From positions 1,550,001 through 1,614,000 of the forward strand of contig JAXGYU010000001.1 in assembly GCA_040772085.1 (NCBI GenBank): a stretch of 64,000 nucleotides of DNA. The letters run 5' to 3'. The notes beneath the pieces were generated by a model. It searched no databases and was not told the DNA's origin. It was given only the letters and a program-made list of their open reading frames with translations. Shown here piece after piece: positions 1-8,376 of the stretch. The DNA comes from JAXGMV01 sp040772085 (lineage in GTDB: Bacteria; Chloroflexota; Anaerolineae; Anaerolineales; Anaerolineaceae). The position numbers and the translations under genes are program-made. Position 1 is the stretch's first letter. The number at the start of each line of letters is the position of its first letter.

Positions 1-585
1 CTGCTCTACCAGGCTGACCTGGTTCCCGTGGGCGCCGACCAGAAGCAGCACCTGGAAATCACGCGCGACATCGCCGAGCGCTTCAACGCCATTCACCCGG
101 GCGTCTTCCGTGTGCCGGAGCCCTACATCCCCAAGGAGACCGCTAAGGTCATGAGCCTGATGGACCCCACGCGAAAAATGTCGAAGTCGGATCCGGAGGA
201 TAGCTTCATTGCCCTGACCGACAAACCGGAGGATGTGGCGCGCAAGTTCCGTCGCGCGGTGACCGACTCGGAGTCGGAGATTCGCTTCGACCCTGAGAAC
301 AAACCGGGCGTCTCCAACCTGCTGTCGATCCTCTCGACTTTATCTAGAGAAAGCATGGATTCCATCGTCTCCCGCATGGCGGGTCAGGGGTATGGCAAGC
401 TGAAGGAGGAGGCGGCTGAGGTCACTATCCAGACGCTCAAGCCCATCCAGGCGCACTATACCGAGCTGACCAACGACAAGGAATACATGGCGCGGACGCT
501 CAAAACGAACGCGGAGCGCGCCCAGGCGCTGGCTGACAGGACGCTGCGCAAGGTCTATAAGAAGCTGGGTCTCTACCAGTTCTGA
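1..585 (+). CDS. trpS: Tryptophan--tRNA ligase, 3' part
   Basis: This is the C-terminal 194 residues of a class I tryptophanyl-tRNA synthetase, which charges tRNA-Trp with tryptophan using ATP. The reading frame is open from the first base of the window, so the start and the N-terminal HIGH motif lie outside. The KMSKS signature is seen at about residues 59-63 of the visible part, in the context RKMSKSDPE, and is preceded by the typical run VGADQKQHLEITRDIA. The C-terminal helical anticodon-binding part ends KVYKKLGLYQF, as expected for the family. It converges with the polymerase gene downstream, and no clear terminator was seen between them. The assignment is secure. Confidence 0.95.
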   Translation: MLYQADLVPVGADQKQHLEITRDIAERFNAIHPGVFRVPEPYIPKETAKVMSLMDPTRKMSKSDPEDSFIALTDKPEDVARKFRRAVTDSESEIRFDPENKPGVSNLLSILSTLSRESMDSIVSRMAGQGYGKLKEEAAEVTIQTLKPIQAHYTELTNDKEYMARTLKTNAERAQALADRTLRKVYKKLGLYQF

Positions 586-677
586 GAATAAGGCAATGAA
601 TCCATGCCGGCACAGACCGCTTTAGCGAGAGCCAGAGGCGGAATGTTGGCGGTTCAGTTTTATAACCGGAAAATTTT

Positions 678-3600
678 TCATGCCTGTTCGAGCAGCATGA
701 CGCGTTCGGCATTCAGTACCGGCTCGTCGCGGTTTTCATAACTCGCCATCACGCCTTCCATGACATACAGCCTGCCGTTCTCGAGCAGATCGCGATAGCG
801 CTCATAAGCCGGCGGGTAGAGTGTCACATTGATCACGCCTTCCAGATCCTCGAGCACCATGAAGGCCATCATGCGGCCATTGGCTGCCGGCCGGCGCCGC
901 AGACTCTGACACATGCCCGCCACGCGCAGCCGCTTTTCGAGCTGTGTGATCGCCTCCGAACTGGTGGTGATATCCATGCCGGCCAGACGCTCGCTGTAAA
1001 TCTCGATCGGGTGCGCTTCCACGCTGATGCCGAGGACGCGCTGCTGTGCTTCCAGGCGTTGACGCAAATCCCATTCCTCCCGGGCTGCTTCAGCTGGCTC
1101 ATGGTCGAAGAGTGAGAGCTGTCCCGCTGCCGGCTGGGTGTCACCCGCGCGATTCAGCAGCTCGGGAATGCTGCCCATGCCGGCAAACCCGCCGCAGCTC
1201 ACCAGGCTGACCAGCTCTGCCGGACGCGGCTGCACCTGCAGCAGGAAATGATCATAACTGTGGAAGGGGCGCTGCCGCACGATCTGGCTGATGGTGCGCT
1301 GGGTCAAGCCGCTGACCTGATTCAGCCCCATGTACAGTTCAGCGCCATCCCTGGGATAGCTGACGGAAAATTCGTGCCGTGAGTGGTTGATATGCGGCGG
1401 ATGCACCTTCAGCCCCAGCCGGCGCGCCTCCGCCAGATACACCCGCTGACCATAATAACCGCCCCAATTGGCCATCACCGCTGCCAGAAATTCAGCCGGG
1501 AAGTGAGTCTTGCACCAGGCAGAACGCCAGGCAGCCAGCGCGTAAGAGGCGGCATGCGCCTTCGGGAAGCCGTAGCCGGCAAAAGCGGCCATCAGCTCCC
1601 AGAGTTTCTCAGCCGTTTCCAGCGGCACAGCATGCAGCTCACGCGCGCCTGCCAGGAACTTCTCGCGCAGAGTCTGCATCTGCTTGCCGGGGTCGAAGTG
1701 CGTCATGGCGCGCCGCAGCAGCTCGGACTCGGTCAGGCTCAGGCCGCCGATGGCGTTGGCGATGCGCAGCACCTGTTCCTGATACAGCACAATGCCGTTG
1801 CTCTCGCGCAGGATTGGCTCGAGGGTTGGGTGCAAGTAGGTGGTTGATTCGACGCCGGTCTGCCGGCGGATGAAAACATCACGGAAGCCGCCCTTGAGCG
1901 GTCCCGGACGGTAGAGCGAGAGCGCCCGCGTCAGATCCTCGACGCTGCCGGCTTTGATCGCCCGCAAGGTGGCGCGCATGCCGGGGCTCTCGATCTGAAA
2001 GCAGCCGATGGTCTTGCCCTGACTGACCGTCTCGGCGGTTGCGGCATCCTCAAGCGGGATGCACTCCAGCACCGAGAGCATGCTCGGGTATTCCAGCTTG
2101 CGCCAGGACTGGATCGCGCCGGCGACATCGCTGAGCACCGTCAGACCGCGGATGCCGAGCAGGTCAATCTTCACCAGTCCAAGGCGCTCAACCGCGTCCA
2201 GGTTCATGGCGGTGATGTTCACGCCCTTGGTGCCGGTCGGCATGATCGGTACGAGATCGGTGATTGGGCAGGGAGTCACTACCATTCCGCCGGCATGCTG
2301 CGAGAGGTGGCGTGGCAAGCCAAGAAGCATCTCCGCCTGCTCGATGATCTTGCGCTGGCGCAAGTCGCTGAACTGACTGGCGATGCCGCGAAAGGCGGAA
2401 GGCGGCGGCTTATGCTCGTCCTCCTCGTCCTCGCCGGCACGGTCCTCCAGCCATTGCCGGAAGCCATAGGGCAGCTTGCGCGTCAACGCTTTGATCTCGG
2501 CGGGCTGCATGCCATGCGCCTTGGCCGCGTCACTGAAGGCGGAGCGCGGTCTGAAGCGGTTGATGGTGCCGACCATGGCAGCATGTTCCGCGCCGTAATG
2601 CGCGAACATGTGCGCGATCACTTCTTCGCGCCGGCGCGAACAAATGTCGGTGTCGATGTCGGGCGGTTTGGCGCGTGCTTCATTTAAGAAACGTTCAAAA
2701 TAGAGATTATTCGCCAAAGGGTCGGGTGTGGTGATATCGAGACAATAGGCGACCAGCGAGGAGGCGGCAGAGCCGCGTGACGCGGTCAGGATGTCCTTGA
2801 CGCGCGCGAAGGTCAGCAGCTCTTCAACGATCAGAAAGATGGTTTCATACTCCATGCGGCTGATGACGCCCAGCTCGTAATTCAGGCGCTCGCGGATTTC
2901 GGGGGTGACTGACTTGTATTTGCGCGCGGCGCCGGCCTCCGCTTTATGCCGGAGCAAATCCATTTCGCTCATGCCGGCGGGCAGGTTCAGACGCGGGAAG
3001 TGCATGACGCCCAGTTCGAGTTCAAACTGACAGCGGTCGGCAATCTCGCCCGTGCGTTCGAGAGCGCCGAGGAAATCTGCGAATTGCGGACGCAGCTCTT
3101 CGGGAGAGAGCAGCCAAGCGCCAGCCGGAGCCAGGGCTTTGCCGGGCAACTGCTGCAGGGTGGTGTTCAAACGGATGGCAGCCAGCGTGCGCTGCAGGTC
3201 GGCTTGCTGCGGCTGCAGGTAATAAACATCGTGGCTGGCAACTGTCGGAATAATTAAACTATGCGCAATGTCTTGCAGCACCAGAGCTGCGTATTTGTCA
3301 CGCGGGGTATGGATCTCGAGCTGAACGTAAAGCCGATTGGGGAAAATTGCCTTCAGCGTCTCGAGCTGGCGGAGAGCCTCATCCTGCTGGTTGCTGCTGA
3401 TCAGGCGATAGAGTTCGCCGCGTGTGCCGCCGGTCAGACAAAGTAACCCGCCGGCATACTGTGTCAGGTCCGCGGGGCTGCAAAACGCCGCGCCCCCTTC
3501 CGCCTCGCTGAGCTTGACCTTGCTGCTCAGCCGGCATAAGTTCGACCAGCCTTCGCGCGTTTCAGCCAGCAGCACCAGCGGATAGGCTGCCTCACCGGCG

Positions 3601-3839
3601 GCTGCCAATTCGATCTCCATGCCGTAAAGAGGCTTGATGCCGGCAGCCGCGCAGGCGTCCGCAAATTCAACCGCGCCGGCGAAAGATGCATGATCGGTCA
3701 ATGCCAGCGCGCTATAGCCAGCGCGCGCGGCAGCCTCCGCCAGCGCAGTCGGCGAGGGCACGCCTGCCAGCAGCGAGAAATTGGAATGGGTATGCAGCGC
3801 GGCGACGAACGTTCCGTTGCTGCCCGCGCTGCTGATCAT
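678..3839 (-). CDS. dnaE: DNA polymerase III alpha subunit, short C-family type
   Basis: This C-family replicative or translesion DNA polymerase has 1053 residues, against about 1160 for E. coli DnaE. An N-terminal PHP domain (about residues 10-230) begins HTHSNFSLLAG and contains LTDHASFAGAVEF. The polymerase core carries the catalytic aspartate cluster PDIDTD (D394, D396, D398) and the third aspartate in LVKIDLLG (D559). A helix-hairpin-helix region and an OB fold (about 960-1050) follow. The protein stops right after the OB fold, so the C-terminal tau-binding region of DnaE1 seems to be missing. Core phrases such as FAGYGFPKAHAASYALAAWRSAW resemble DnaE2/ImuC-like second polymerases. No imuA or imuB gene lies next to it. 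I call it a probable second, possibly error-prone DnaE. Confidence 0.85.
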   Translation of the reverse strand: MISSAGSNGTFVAALHTHSNFSLLAGVPSPTALAEAAARAGYSALALTDHASFAGAVEFADACAAAGIKPLYGMEIELAAAGEAAYPLVLLAETREGWSNLCRLSSKVKLSEAEGGAAFCSPADLTQYAGGLLCLTGGTRGELYRLISSNQQDEALRQLETLKAIFPNRLYVQLEIHTPRDKYAALVLQDIAHSLIIPTVASHDVYYLQPQQADLQRTLAAIRLNTTLQQLPGKALAPAGAWLLSPEELRPQFADFLGALERTGEIADRCQFELELGVMHFPRLNLPAGMSEMDLLRHKAEAGAARKYKSVTPEIRERLNYELGVISRMEYETIFLIVEELLTFARVKDILTASRGSAASSLVAYCLDITTPDPLANNLYFERFLNEARAKPPDIDTDICSRRREEVIAHMFAHYGAEHAAMVGTINRFRPRSAFSDAAKAHGMQPAEIKALTRKLPYGFRQWLEDRAGEDEEDEHKPPPSAFRGIASQFSDLRQRKIIEQAEMLLGLPRHLSQHAGGMVVTPCPITDLVPIMPTGTKGVNITAMNLDAVERLGLVKIDLLGIRGLTVLSDVAGAIQSWRKLEYPSMLSVLECIPLEDAATAETVSQGKTIGCFQIESPGMRATLRAIKAGSVEDLTRALSLYRPGPLKGGFRDVFIRRQTGVESTTYLHPTLEPILRESNGIVLYQEQVLRIANAIGGLSLTESELLRRAMTHFDPGKQMQTLREKFLAGARELHAVPLETAEKLWELMAAFAGYGFPKAHAASYALAAWRSAWCKTHFPAEFLAAVMANWGGYYGQRVYLAEARRLGLKVHPPHINHSRHEFSVSYPRDGAELYMGLNQVSGLTQRTISQIVRQRPFHSYDHFLLQVQPRPAELVSLVSCGGFAGMGSIPELLNRAGDTQPAAGQLSLFDHEPAEAAREEWDLRQRLEAQQRVLGISVEAHPIEIYSERLAGMDITTSSEAITQLEKRLRVAGMCQSLRRRPAANGRMMAFMVLEDLEGVINVTLYPPAYERYRDLLENGRLYVMEGVMASYENRDEPVLNAERVMLLEQA

Positions 3840-3867
3840 TTCGTGAAATCCCGTTAGCTGTTCAAAT

Positions 3868-3901
3868 CATTTGTGCTGGACATTTATGCCCGGCACAAAT
3901 G
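3868..3901 (-). terminator. Hairpin between pepF and dnaE
   Basis: The arms CATTTGTGC (3868-3876) and GCACAAATG (3893-3901) pair perfectly, and the stem can extend inward with a G-T pair. It lies between two genes on the minus strand. No strong T-run follows, so termination is only a possibility. Confidence 0.3.
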
Positions 3902-3905
3902 CGTA

Positions 3906-5681
3906 TCAGAGTTGCTCCAGTTGGTCGATCATGCGGCTGATGACATCGAAGCCGCCCTGCCAGAAACTTGCGCTGGTGATATCAACACCCGCTTCTCTTA
4001 AGATTTGTGCCGGAGGCAGTGAGCCGCCCGCCGCCAGAATCTTGCGGTAGCCAGCCTTGAACGCCTCGCCTTCCTCTTTGTAGTGCTGGTAAAGCGCGAA
4101 GACCAGCAACTGACCGAAGGCATAGGCGTAGACATAGAACGGCATGCCGTAAATGTGCGGGATCGAAACCCATTCCCACTTGAATTCCTCGCCGATGCTC
4201 ATGGCGTCGCCGAATTGCAGCTTCAGGTTAGCGAGATAGGCGTCAGCCAGCTCGTCGACCGTGGCATTCTTCTGGATCATGTCATGCGCTTCGACCTCGA
4301 ATAAGGCGAAGAATGCCTGCCGTCCGATGGTGGCGTAAGCGTCATCGACCTGGCGGAAAAGCAGGTCCTTGCGCAAATGCGGATCATCCAGTTCAGCCAG
4401 CAGATGGTCGACCAGCAGCATCTCGCCGAACGTCGACGCGGTCTCAGCCAGCGGCAGACAGGCGTGCTGGGTGAAGAGCGTGTGCTCGTCCGCCAGCATG
4501 GCGTGCACCGCGTGACCCAGCTCATGCGCCAGGGTGGCGATATCGCGCGCGTTGCCGGTGAAGTTGAGCAGCACCCATGGGCTGAGCTCCGGCAGCACCG
4601 TAGCGCAGAACGCGCCGCCGCGTTTGCCATGACGCAGCTCGCTGTCGACGTGTTCCTGCGAGATTACGCGCTGCGCCAGATCGTGCAGTTCTGGCGAAAA
4701 ATTCTGATAGGCGTCCAGCACAAGCTTGACCGCCTGCGGATAATCGAAGCTGCGGTCGGAATGTACGACCGGCGCGTACAGGTCATAGCGGCGCAGTTGG
4801 TCGATGCCGAGCAGGCGCGCCTTGAGCTTGAAGTAGCGCTGGAAGATGCCGGCATTGCGCTGGCAAACCTCGAGCAGCGTGTCCACGACGTCATCGGGAA
4901 TATCATTGTTGAGATTGCGGGCCGAGATGGGCTTGCTGTAGCCGCGCAAGTCGATCTTGTCGTTATGCCAGTCGCGCACCAGGGTCTGATAGATCAACCC
5001 CAGCACCGGACCCTGGTCGCCATAGACGCGGTACAGCTCCTGATAGGCTGCCTGGCGGATGGCGGGATCCTGATGGTGGACGTACACCATCAACTGGCTG
5101 CGGCTGAGCGACTTGGTCTCGCCATCGACCGTCAGGTCAAAGGTGAAGCGGTTGGTAATGGTGTCGTAGAGCATGTCCAGCGCTGAGGCGCCGGTGGTCT
5201 GCTTGATATTTGCGATTTTTTCTTCCGGCTCGGTCAGCGTATGCGGCTTGAACAGGCGGATCATCTCCAGCCAGTAGCGGTAGTCACCGCTGGTTTCAAG
5301 CAAGCGGTCGGCCGTCTCCTGTGAGACGTCCTTCCACCACAGGCTGAAAAACAGGGTCTGATTGCCAACCTGGGCAAAAGCGTGCTCGGTGCGCGCGACC
5401 AGGCTGAGCGCCTTTTGATTCTGGGTGTCCGCCGCGCTGGAAAGGCCGGCATAACTGCCGAGCCGGTGCGCGATACGATAGATGGCTTCGAGCTGCTGGA
5501 TCACCGCGTGAAATTTTTCCGCGCTGATCGATTCGGTCAGCTCAGCGCGATTGGATTGGAAGGCGTTCGCGTTGGTCAGCAGCGAGTCAAGGTCTTTCTC
5601 CAGCTCGGGGCTGTCCAGGGCGGGGTAGAGTTCATCCAGGGACCAGCGGACGTTCTGCAACTTGTCATGCGTGTCTGTCAT
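3906..5681 (-). CDS. pepF: Oligoendopeptidase F (M3B family)
   Basis: This 591-residue cytosolic zinc metallopeptidase cleaves short peptides. The zinc site HELGH lies at residues 386-390, in the context TLAHELGHAVHAML, followed by the conserved segment TASTFGEMLL that supplies the third ligand region. Length and helical composition fit the M3B oligoendopeptidase F family (about 600 residues). The start at 5681 is preceded by GAGGTGATGGC, a usable ribosome-binding site. It lies upstream of the polymerase gene on the same strand but with a hairpin between, so co-transcription is uncertain. It probably recycles peptides; the substrate range cannot be told from sequence. Confidence 0.93.
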   Translation of the reverse strand: MTDTHDKLQNVRWSLDELYPALDSPELEKDLDSLLTNANAFQSNRAELTESISAEKFHAVIQQLEAIYRIAHRLGSYAGLSSAADTQNQKALSLVARTEHAFAQVGNQTLFFSLWWKDVSQETADRLLETSGDYRYWLEMIRLFKPHTLTEPEEKIANIKQTTGASALDMLYDTITNRFTFDLTVDGETKSLSRSQLMVYVHHQDPAIRQAAYQELYRVYGDQGPVLGLIYQTLVRDWHNDKIDLRGYSKPISARNLNNDIPDDVVDTLLEVCQRNAGIFQRYFKLKARLLGIDQLRRYDLYAPVVHSDRSFDYPQAVKLVLDAYQNFSPELHDLAQRVISQEHVDSELRHGKRGGAFCATVLPELSPWVLLNFTGNARDIATLAHELGHAVHAMLADEHTLFTQHACLPLAETASTFGEMLLVDHLLAELDDPHLRKDLLFRQVDDAYATIGRQAFFALFEVEAHDMIQKNATVDELADAYLANLKLQFGDAMSIGEEFKWEWVSIPHIYGMPFYVYAYAFGQLLVFALYQHYKEEGEAFKAGYRKILAAGGSLPPAQILREAGVDITSASFWQGGFDVISRMIDQLEQL

Positions 5682-5845
5682 GCCATCACCTCAGAATCGA
5701 ATGTTTGTTCGATGATTATATCAGCCGCGGACAAAATTGCAACAAATGAGACGCGTCAGGAAGCAGAAAATCGGCATTTTGACTCAAGTGAAGAATCGCG
5801 GGTAGATTTACCCCTGCCCGGTCAGGGATATGAGTCAGAATCTCA

Positions 5846-5890
5846 TTGACAATTGAAATCATACAATGATACAATCATACAATGATACAA
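5846..5890 (+). promoter_or_regulatory. Promoter with tandem operator for the GntR-ABC operon
   Basis: A TTGACA box (5846-5851) and TACAAT (5870-5875) are separated by 18 bp. The 16-bp unit TCATACAATGATACAA is repeated perfectly end to end at 5859-5874 and 5875-5890. Each copy contains the dyad ATCAT-ACA-ATGAT (5858-5870 and 5874-5886), so two identical half-turn-spaced palindromes cover the -10 box and the start of transcription. This layout predicts repression by the GntR-family protein encoded immediately downstream. Confidence 0.75.
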
Positions 5891-5901
5891 AAAGAGTCGA
5901 T

Positions 5902-6330
5902 ATGAAGCGCTTAAAAGTCGAGCTGGACTTTGGACTGAGGCTAAGCATCACCGAACAACTGGTGGCGCAGATCAGTGCTTTGATACTCAAGAAGCGCCTG
6001 AAGGCTGGCGACCAATTGCCTACCGTCCGGCACCTGGCAGATGAACTGGCGATTAACTTCAATACGGTCGCCCGAGTTTACCGGATTCTGGCTGAGAAAC
6101 GCTTGATTTCGGTGCAGCATGGGCGCGGCACCTTTGTGCTGCCCCAAAGTGCGCGGCAGGAGAAGGATCTGCAGGACGAGATTCTCCCACAGCTCGCCAG
6201 GCAATACCTGCTGCAGACTGCTGAACTGGGCATTTCGAATGAAAAAGCACGCCGGGCGATCACCCTGGCGAAGAAAGAGCTTGAATCTCAGGAGGGAGAT
6301 GTTTCACGTGAAACAATACCGGAGGAATAA
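5902..6330 (+). CDS. GntR-family regulator, YtrA type
   Basis: This 142-residue transcription factor has an N-terminal winged helix (about residues 10-75: SITEQLVAQISALILKKRLKAGDQLP, then the recognition helix NFNTVARVYRILAEK) and a short C-terminal helical tail in place of a ligand domain. That size and layout are typical of the YtrA subfamily, which controls neighbouring ABC transporters. An ATG at 5866 would extend the frame, but it lies upstream of the predicted transcription start and inside the operator, so the ATG at 5902 is preferred. It is followed by an ABC ATPase and permease. A parS sequence lies inside its last codons (reading DVSRET). Autoregulation through the tandem operator is inferred. 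Confidence 0.85.
   Translation: MKRLKVELDFGLRLSITEQLVAQISALILKKRLKAGDQLPTVRHLADELAINFNTVARVYRILAEKRLISVQHGRGTFVLPQSARQEKDLQDEILPQLARQYLLQTAELGISNEKARRAITLAKKELESQEGDVSRETIPEE
6300..6315. other. parS: parS site 1 (ParB-binding sequence)
   Basis: The 16-bp palindrome TGTTTCACGTGAAACA is an exact match to the widely conserved chromosomal parS consensus bound by ParB/Spo0J. It lies in the last codons of the GntR gene. Identical sequence 43 bp further on makes chance unlikely. It suggests that this part of the chromosome is near the replication origin. Confidence 0.85.
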
Positions 6331-6371
6331 TGCTGGCTGAGATGTTTCACGTGAAACAAATAAGGGGATAA
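6330..6371 (+). CDS. Possible 13-codon coupling cistron
   Basis: A tiny frame (MLAEMFHVKQIRG) starts in a TAATG overlap with the stop of the GntR gene and ends in a TAATG overlap with the ATG of the ABC ATPase. GGAGG precedes its start at 6321-6325. It may only serve to carry ribosomes across the junction. It overlaps the second parS site, which fixes six of its codons. No function as a peptide is claimed. Confidence 0.3.
   Translation: MLAEMFHVKQIRG
6343..6358. other. parS: parS site 2 (ParB-binding sequence)
   Basis: This is a second perfect copy of TGTTTCACGTGAAACA, 43 bp downstream of the first and ending 12 bp before the ATPase start codon. Twin sites at this spacing would allow ParB loading over the junction of the operon. 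Confidence 0.85.
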
Positions 6372-7321
6372 TGAACGAAATATTGTCTGTACGGGAGCTT
6401 ACGTATGCCTTTGGTCAGAAAAAGGCAGTCGATGGACTGTCACTTTCGGCCGGAGAAGGCGAAATCATTGGCTTGCTCGGCCCAAATGGCGCGGGAAAGA
6501 CCACAACCATCCGTTTGATGAACGGTTTGTACGCGCCTCAACCGGGTTCGATCAGCGTCCATGGCTATGACCCGGCGTCCAATGGTGCCGAGATCCGCCA
6601 GATCAGCGGTGTGCTGACTGAAACGCCCGCGCTGTATGAACGGCTGACTGCCAGGCAGAACCTGGAATTTTTCGGCGCGCTGGCTGATCTGCCGCCAGTG
6701 GATCTGAAAACCAGAGCGGATGCCCTGTTGAATGAATTTGAGCTGGCGGATCGGGCGAACGAACCGGTCTCAAATTATAGCAAGGGCATGAAGCAGCGCC
6801 TGGCGCTGGCGCGGACGCTGATCGCCGACCCGAAGCTGCTTTTCCTCGATGAGCCGACTGCCGGGCTGGATCCGGAGGCGTCGCAGCAGGTACACGCGAT
6901 GATTGAGGAAATCAGCGCCAGGAAGAACCGTACGGTGCTGCTGTGCACGCATAACCTGTATGAAGCTGAGCGGCTCTGCGACCGGCTGGTTATCATCCAT
7001 GCCGGGCAATTGTTGGCGTTTGGCACCCTGGATGAGTTGCGCCAAACGCTGGGTGGCGGCTTGCGGGTCGAATTTGTCTTCGAAAACCTCTGGCGGCAGG
7101 ATTTTCTGCCGGCATTTGACGGACAAATTGAGGCGAAATGGAGCGATGACACCCATCTGGAGCTGCGTCTGGCGGATTCACGTCACATTCCAGACATTCT
7201 GAGCTGGTTTGTCAGCCAAAACGCGCGCCTGCTGGCCTGCGTCCCGCACCAGCCCAGCCTGGAAGAGGTCTATTTTACATTGCAGCAGCAAGTCAAAGAG
7301 GGTCGCCATGAAACTCAGTAA
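6371..7321 (+). CDS. ABC transporter ATP-binding protein
   Basis: This 316-residue ABC ATPase is of the CcmA/YtrB-NatA exporter type. It has a Walker A (GPNGAGKTTT, about residues 37-46), the signature NYSKGMKQRLALARTL, Walker B with the catalytic glutamate (LLFLDEPTAGLDP) and the switch histidine (LCTHNLYEAE). The last 80 residues form the accessory C-terminal domain common in multidrug or antimicrobial-peptide exporters. AAGGGG at 6363-6367 serves the ATG at 6371. The 3' end overlaps the permease gene by 14 bp, so the two are translationally coupled. Control by the upstream YtrA-type regulator is inferred. The substrate is unknown. Confidence 0.9.
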   Translation: MNEILSVRELTYAFGQKKAVDGLSLSAGEGEIIGLLGPNGAGKTTTIRLMNGLYAPQPGSISVHGYDPASNGAEIRQISGVLTETPALYERLTARQNLEFFGALADLPPVDLKTRADALLNEFELADRANEPVSNYSKGMKQRLALARTLIADPKLLFLDEPTAGLDPEASQQVHAMIEEISARKNRTVLLCTHNLYEAERLCDRLVIIHAGQLLAFGTLDELRQTLGGGLRVEFVFENLWRQDFLPAFDGQIEAKWSDDTHLELRLADSRHIPDILSWFVSQNARLLACVPHQPSLEEVYFTLQQQVKEGRHETQ

Positions 7322-8126
7322 ACTGAAAGCCATTGTCCGCAAGGACCTGCTGGAAGTCTCAAAGAATAAATCAGCCCTGATACCCAGCTTGATCGTCCCG
7401 CTGCTTTTTATCGTGGTCCTGCCGATTGGACTGACGATTGGCGCGCGCTACATGGGCTCTGCCATGCTGGACGACCCTGATATCGCGCTCTTTGTCAAGA
7501 ATCTGCCGCCTGTCATGTCGCGGCCGCTTCAGGGGGCTACGGCCGTGCAGCAGATTCTGCTGCTGTTCTTCAGCTACTTCATGGCGCCCATGTTCATGAT
7601 CTTTCCGATTATGTTCTCGACCATCATCGCGGCTGAGTCCTTCGCCGGTGAGCGCGAACGCAAGACGCTCGAAGCGCTGTTGTATACGCCGACCACCGAT
7701 CAGGAGCTGTTCACGGGCAAGCTGCTGGCTGGGTTTCTGGCTGCCATCGCGCTCACCTGGGGCATGTTTGCGGTTTATACCGTGGTCCTCAACGCGCTGG
7801 GCTGGCAGGATTACGGCAGGTTGTGGTTCCCGTCGACCGCCTGGCTGGTGCTGATCTTCTGGGTGGCGCCGGCATTCTCGCTGGTAGCTATCGCTGCCAC
7901 AGTTTTCATCTCTGCCCGCAGCAAGAGTTTCATGGAGGCTTATCAGAACAGCGGTGTGCTGGTGATGCTGGCTGTCGCGCTACTCTCGGGGCAATTGACC
8001 GGGGTGCTTTACCTGACAGCAGGGGTGAGCTTCCTGATCGGCCTGGTGATGATGCTGATCGGTGTATTTCTGGTCTGGAAGGCAGCACAAACCTTCACCC
8101 GCCCGCGGTTGATCGGTTTAAAATAG
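7308..8126 (+). CDS. ABC transporter permease
   Basis: This 272-residue integral membrane protein is the partner of the preceding ATPase. It starts at the ATG at 7308 inside the end of the ATPase gene (MKLSKLKAIVRKDLLEVSKN). About six membrane segments are visible, starting with ALIPSLIVPLLFIVVLPIGLTIGA near residue 25. The segment AAESFAGERERKTLEALLYTPT is the usual cytoplasmic signature of ABC-2-type (NatB/YhaP-like) permeases. Homodimers of such permeases with the ATPase export drugs, ions or peptides. The regulator subfamily makes cell-envelope or antimicrobial-peptide stress a reasonable guess, no more. Confidence 0.88.
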   Translation: MKLSKLKAIVRKDLLEVSKNKSALIPSLIVPLLFIVVLPIGLTIGARYMGSAMLDDPDIALFVKNLPPVMSRPLQGATAVQQILLLFFSYFMAPMFMIFPIMFSTIIAAESFAGERERKTLEALLYTPTTDQELFTGKLLAGFLAAIALTWGMFAVYTVVLNALGWQDYGRLWFPSTAWLVLIFWVAPAFSLVAIAATVFISARSKSFMEAYQNSGVLVMLAVALLSGQLTGVLYLTAGVSFLIGLVMMLIGVFLVWKAAQTFTRPRLIGLK

Positions 8127-8376
8127 AACAATAATTCTATATATAAATCGAAAACCTTGAGAAGTTCTGACAATCATCACAGATTCTTACTGGATATCAG
8201 CCTGGATCTGGAATCGAGTCGGTTATCTGACCAATATCCTTTTATAATTCATACCGTTTTAAAAGCCTGAAACTGTAATGTTAAAATGACGCCCGCATTC
8301 GGTTCGTGCCGCCGGTGGAACGTATCGTTCACTCACGGAGCGTGTTTATCTACTATATCTTATTGAGGTGAAAGTA

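Noticed and set aside
5866..5901. Upstream ATG for the GntR regulator
   Set aside because: It lies in the -10/operator region, upstream of the predicted transcription start.
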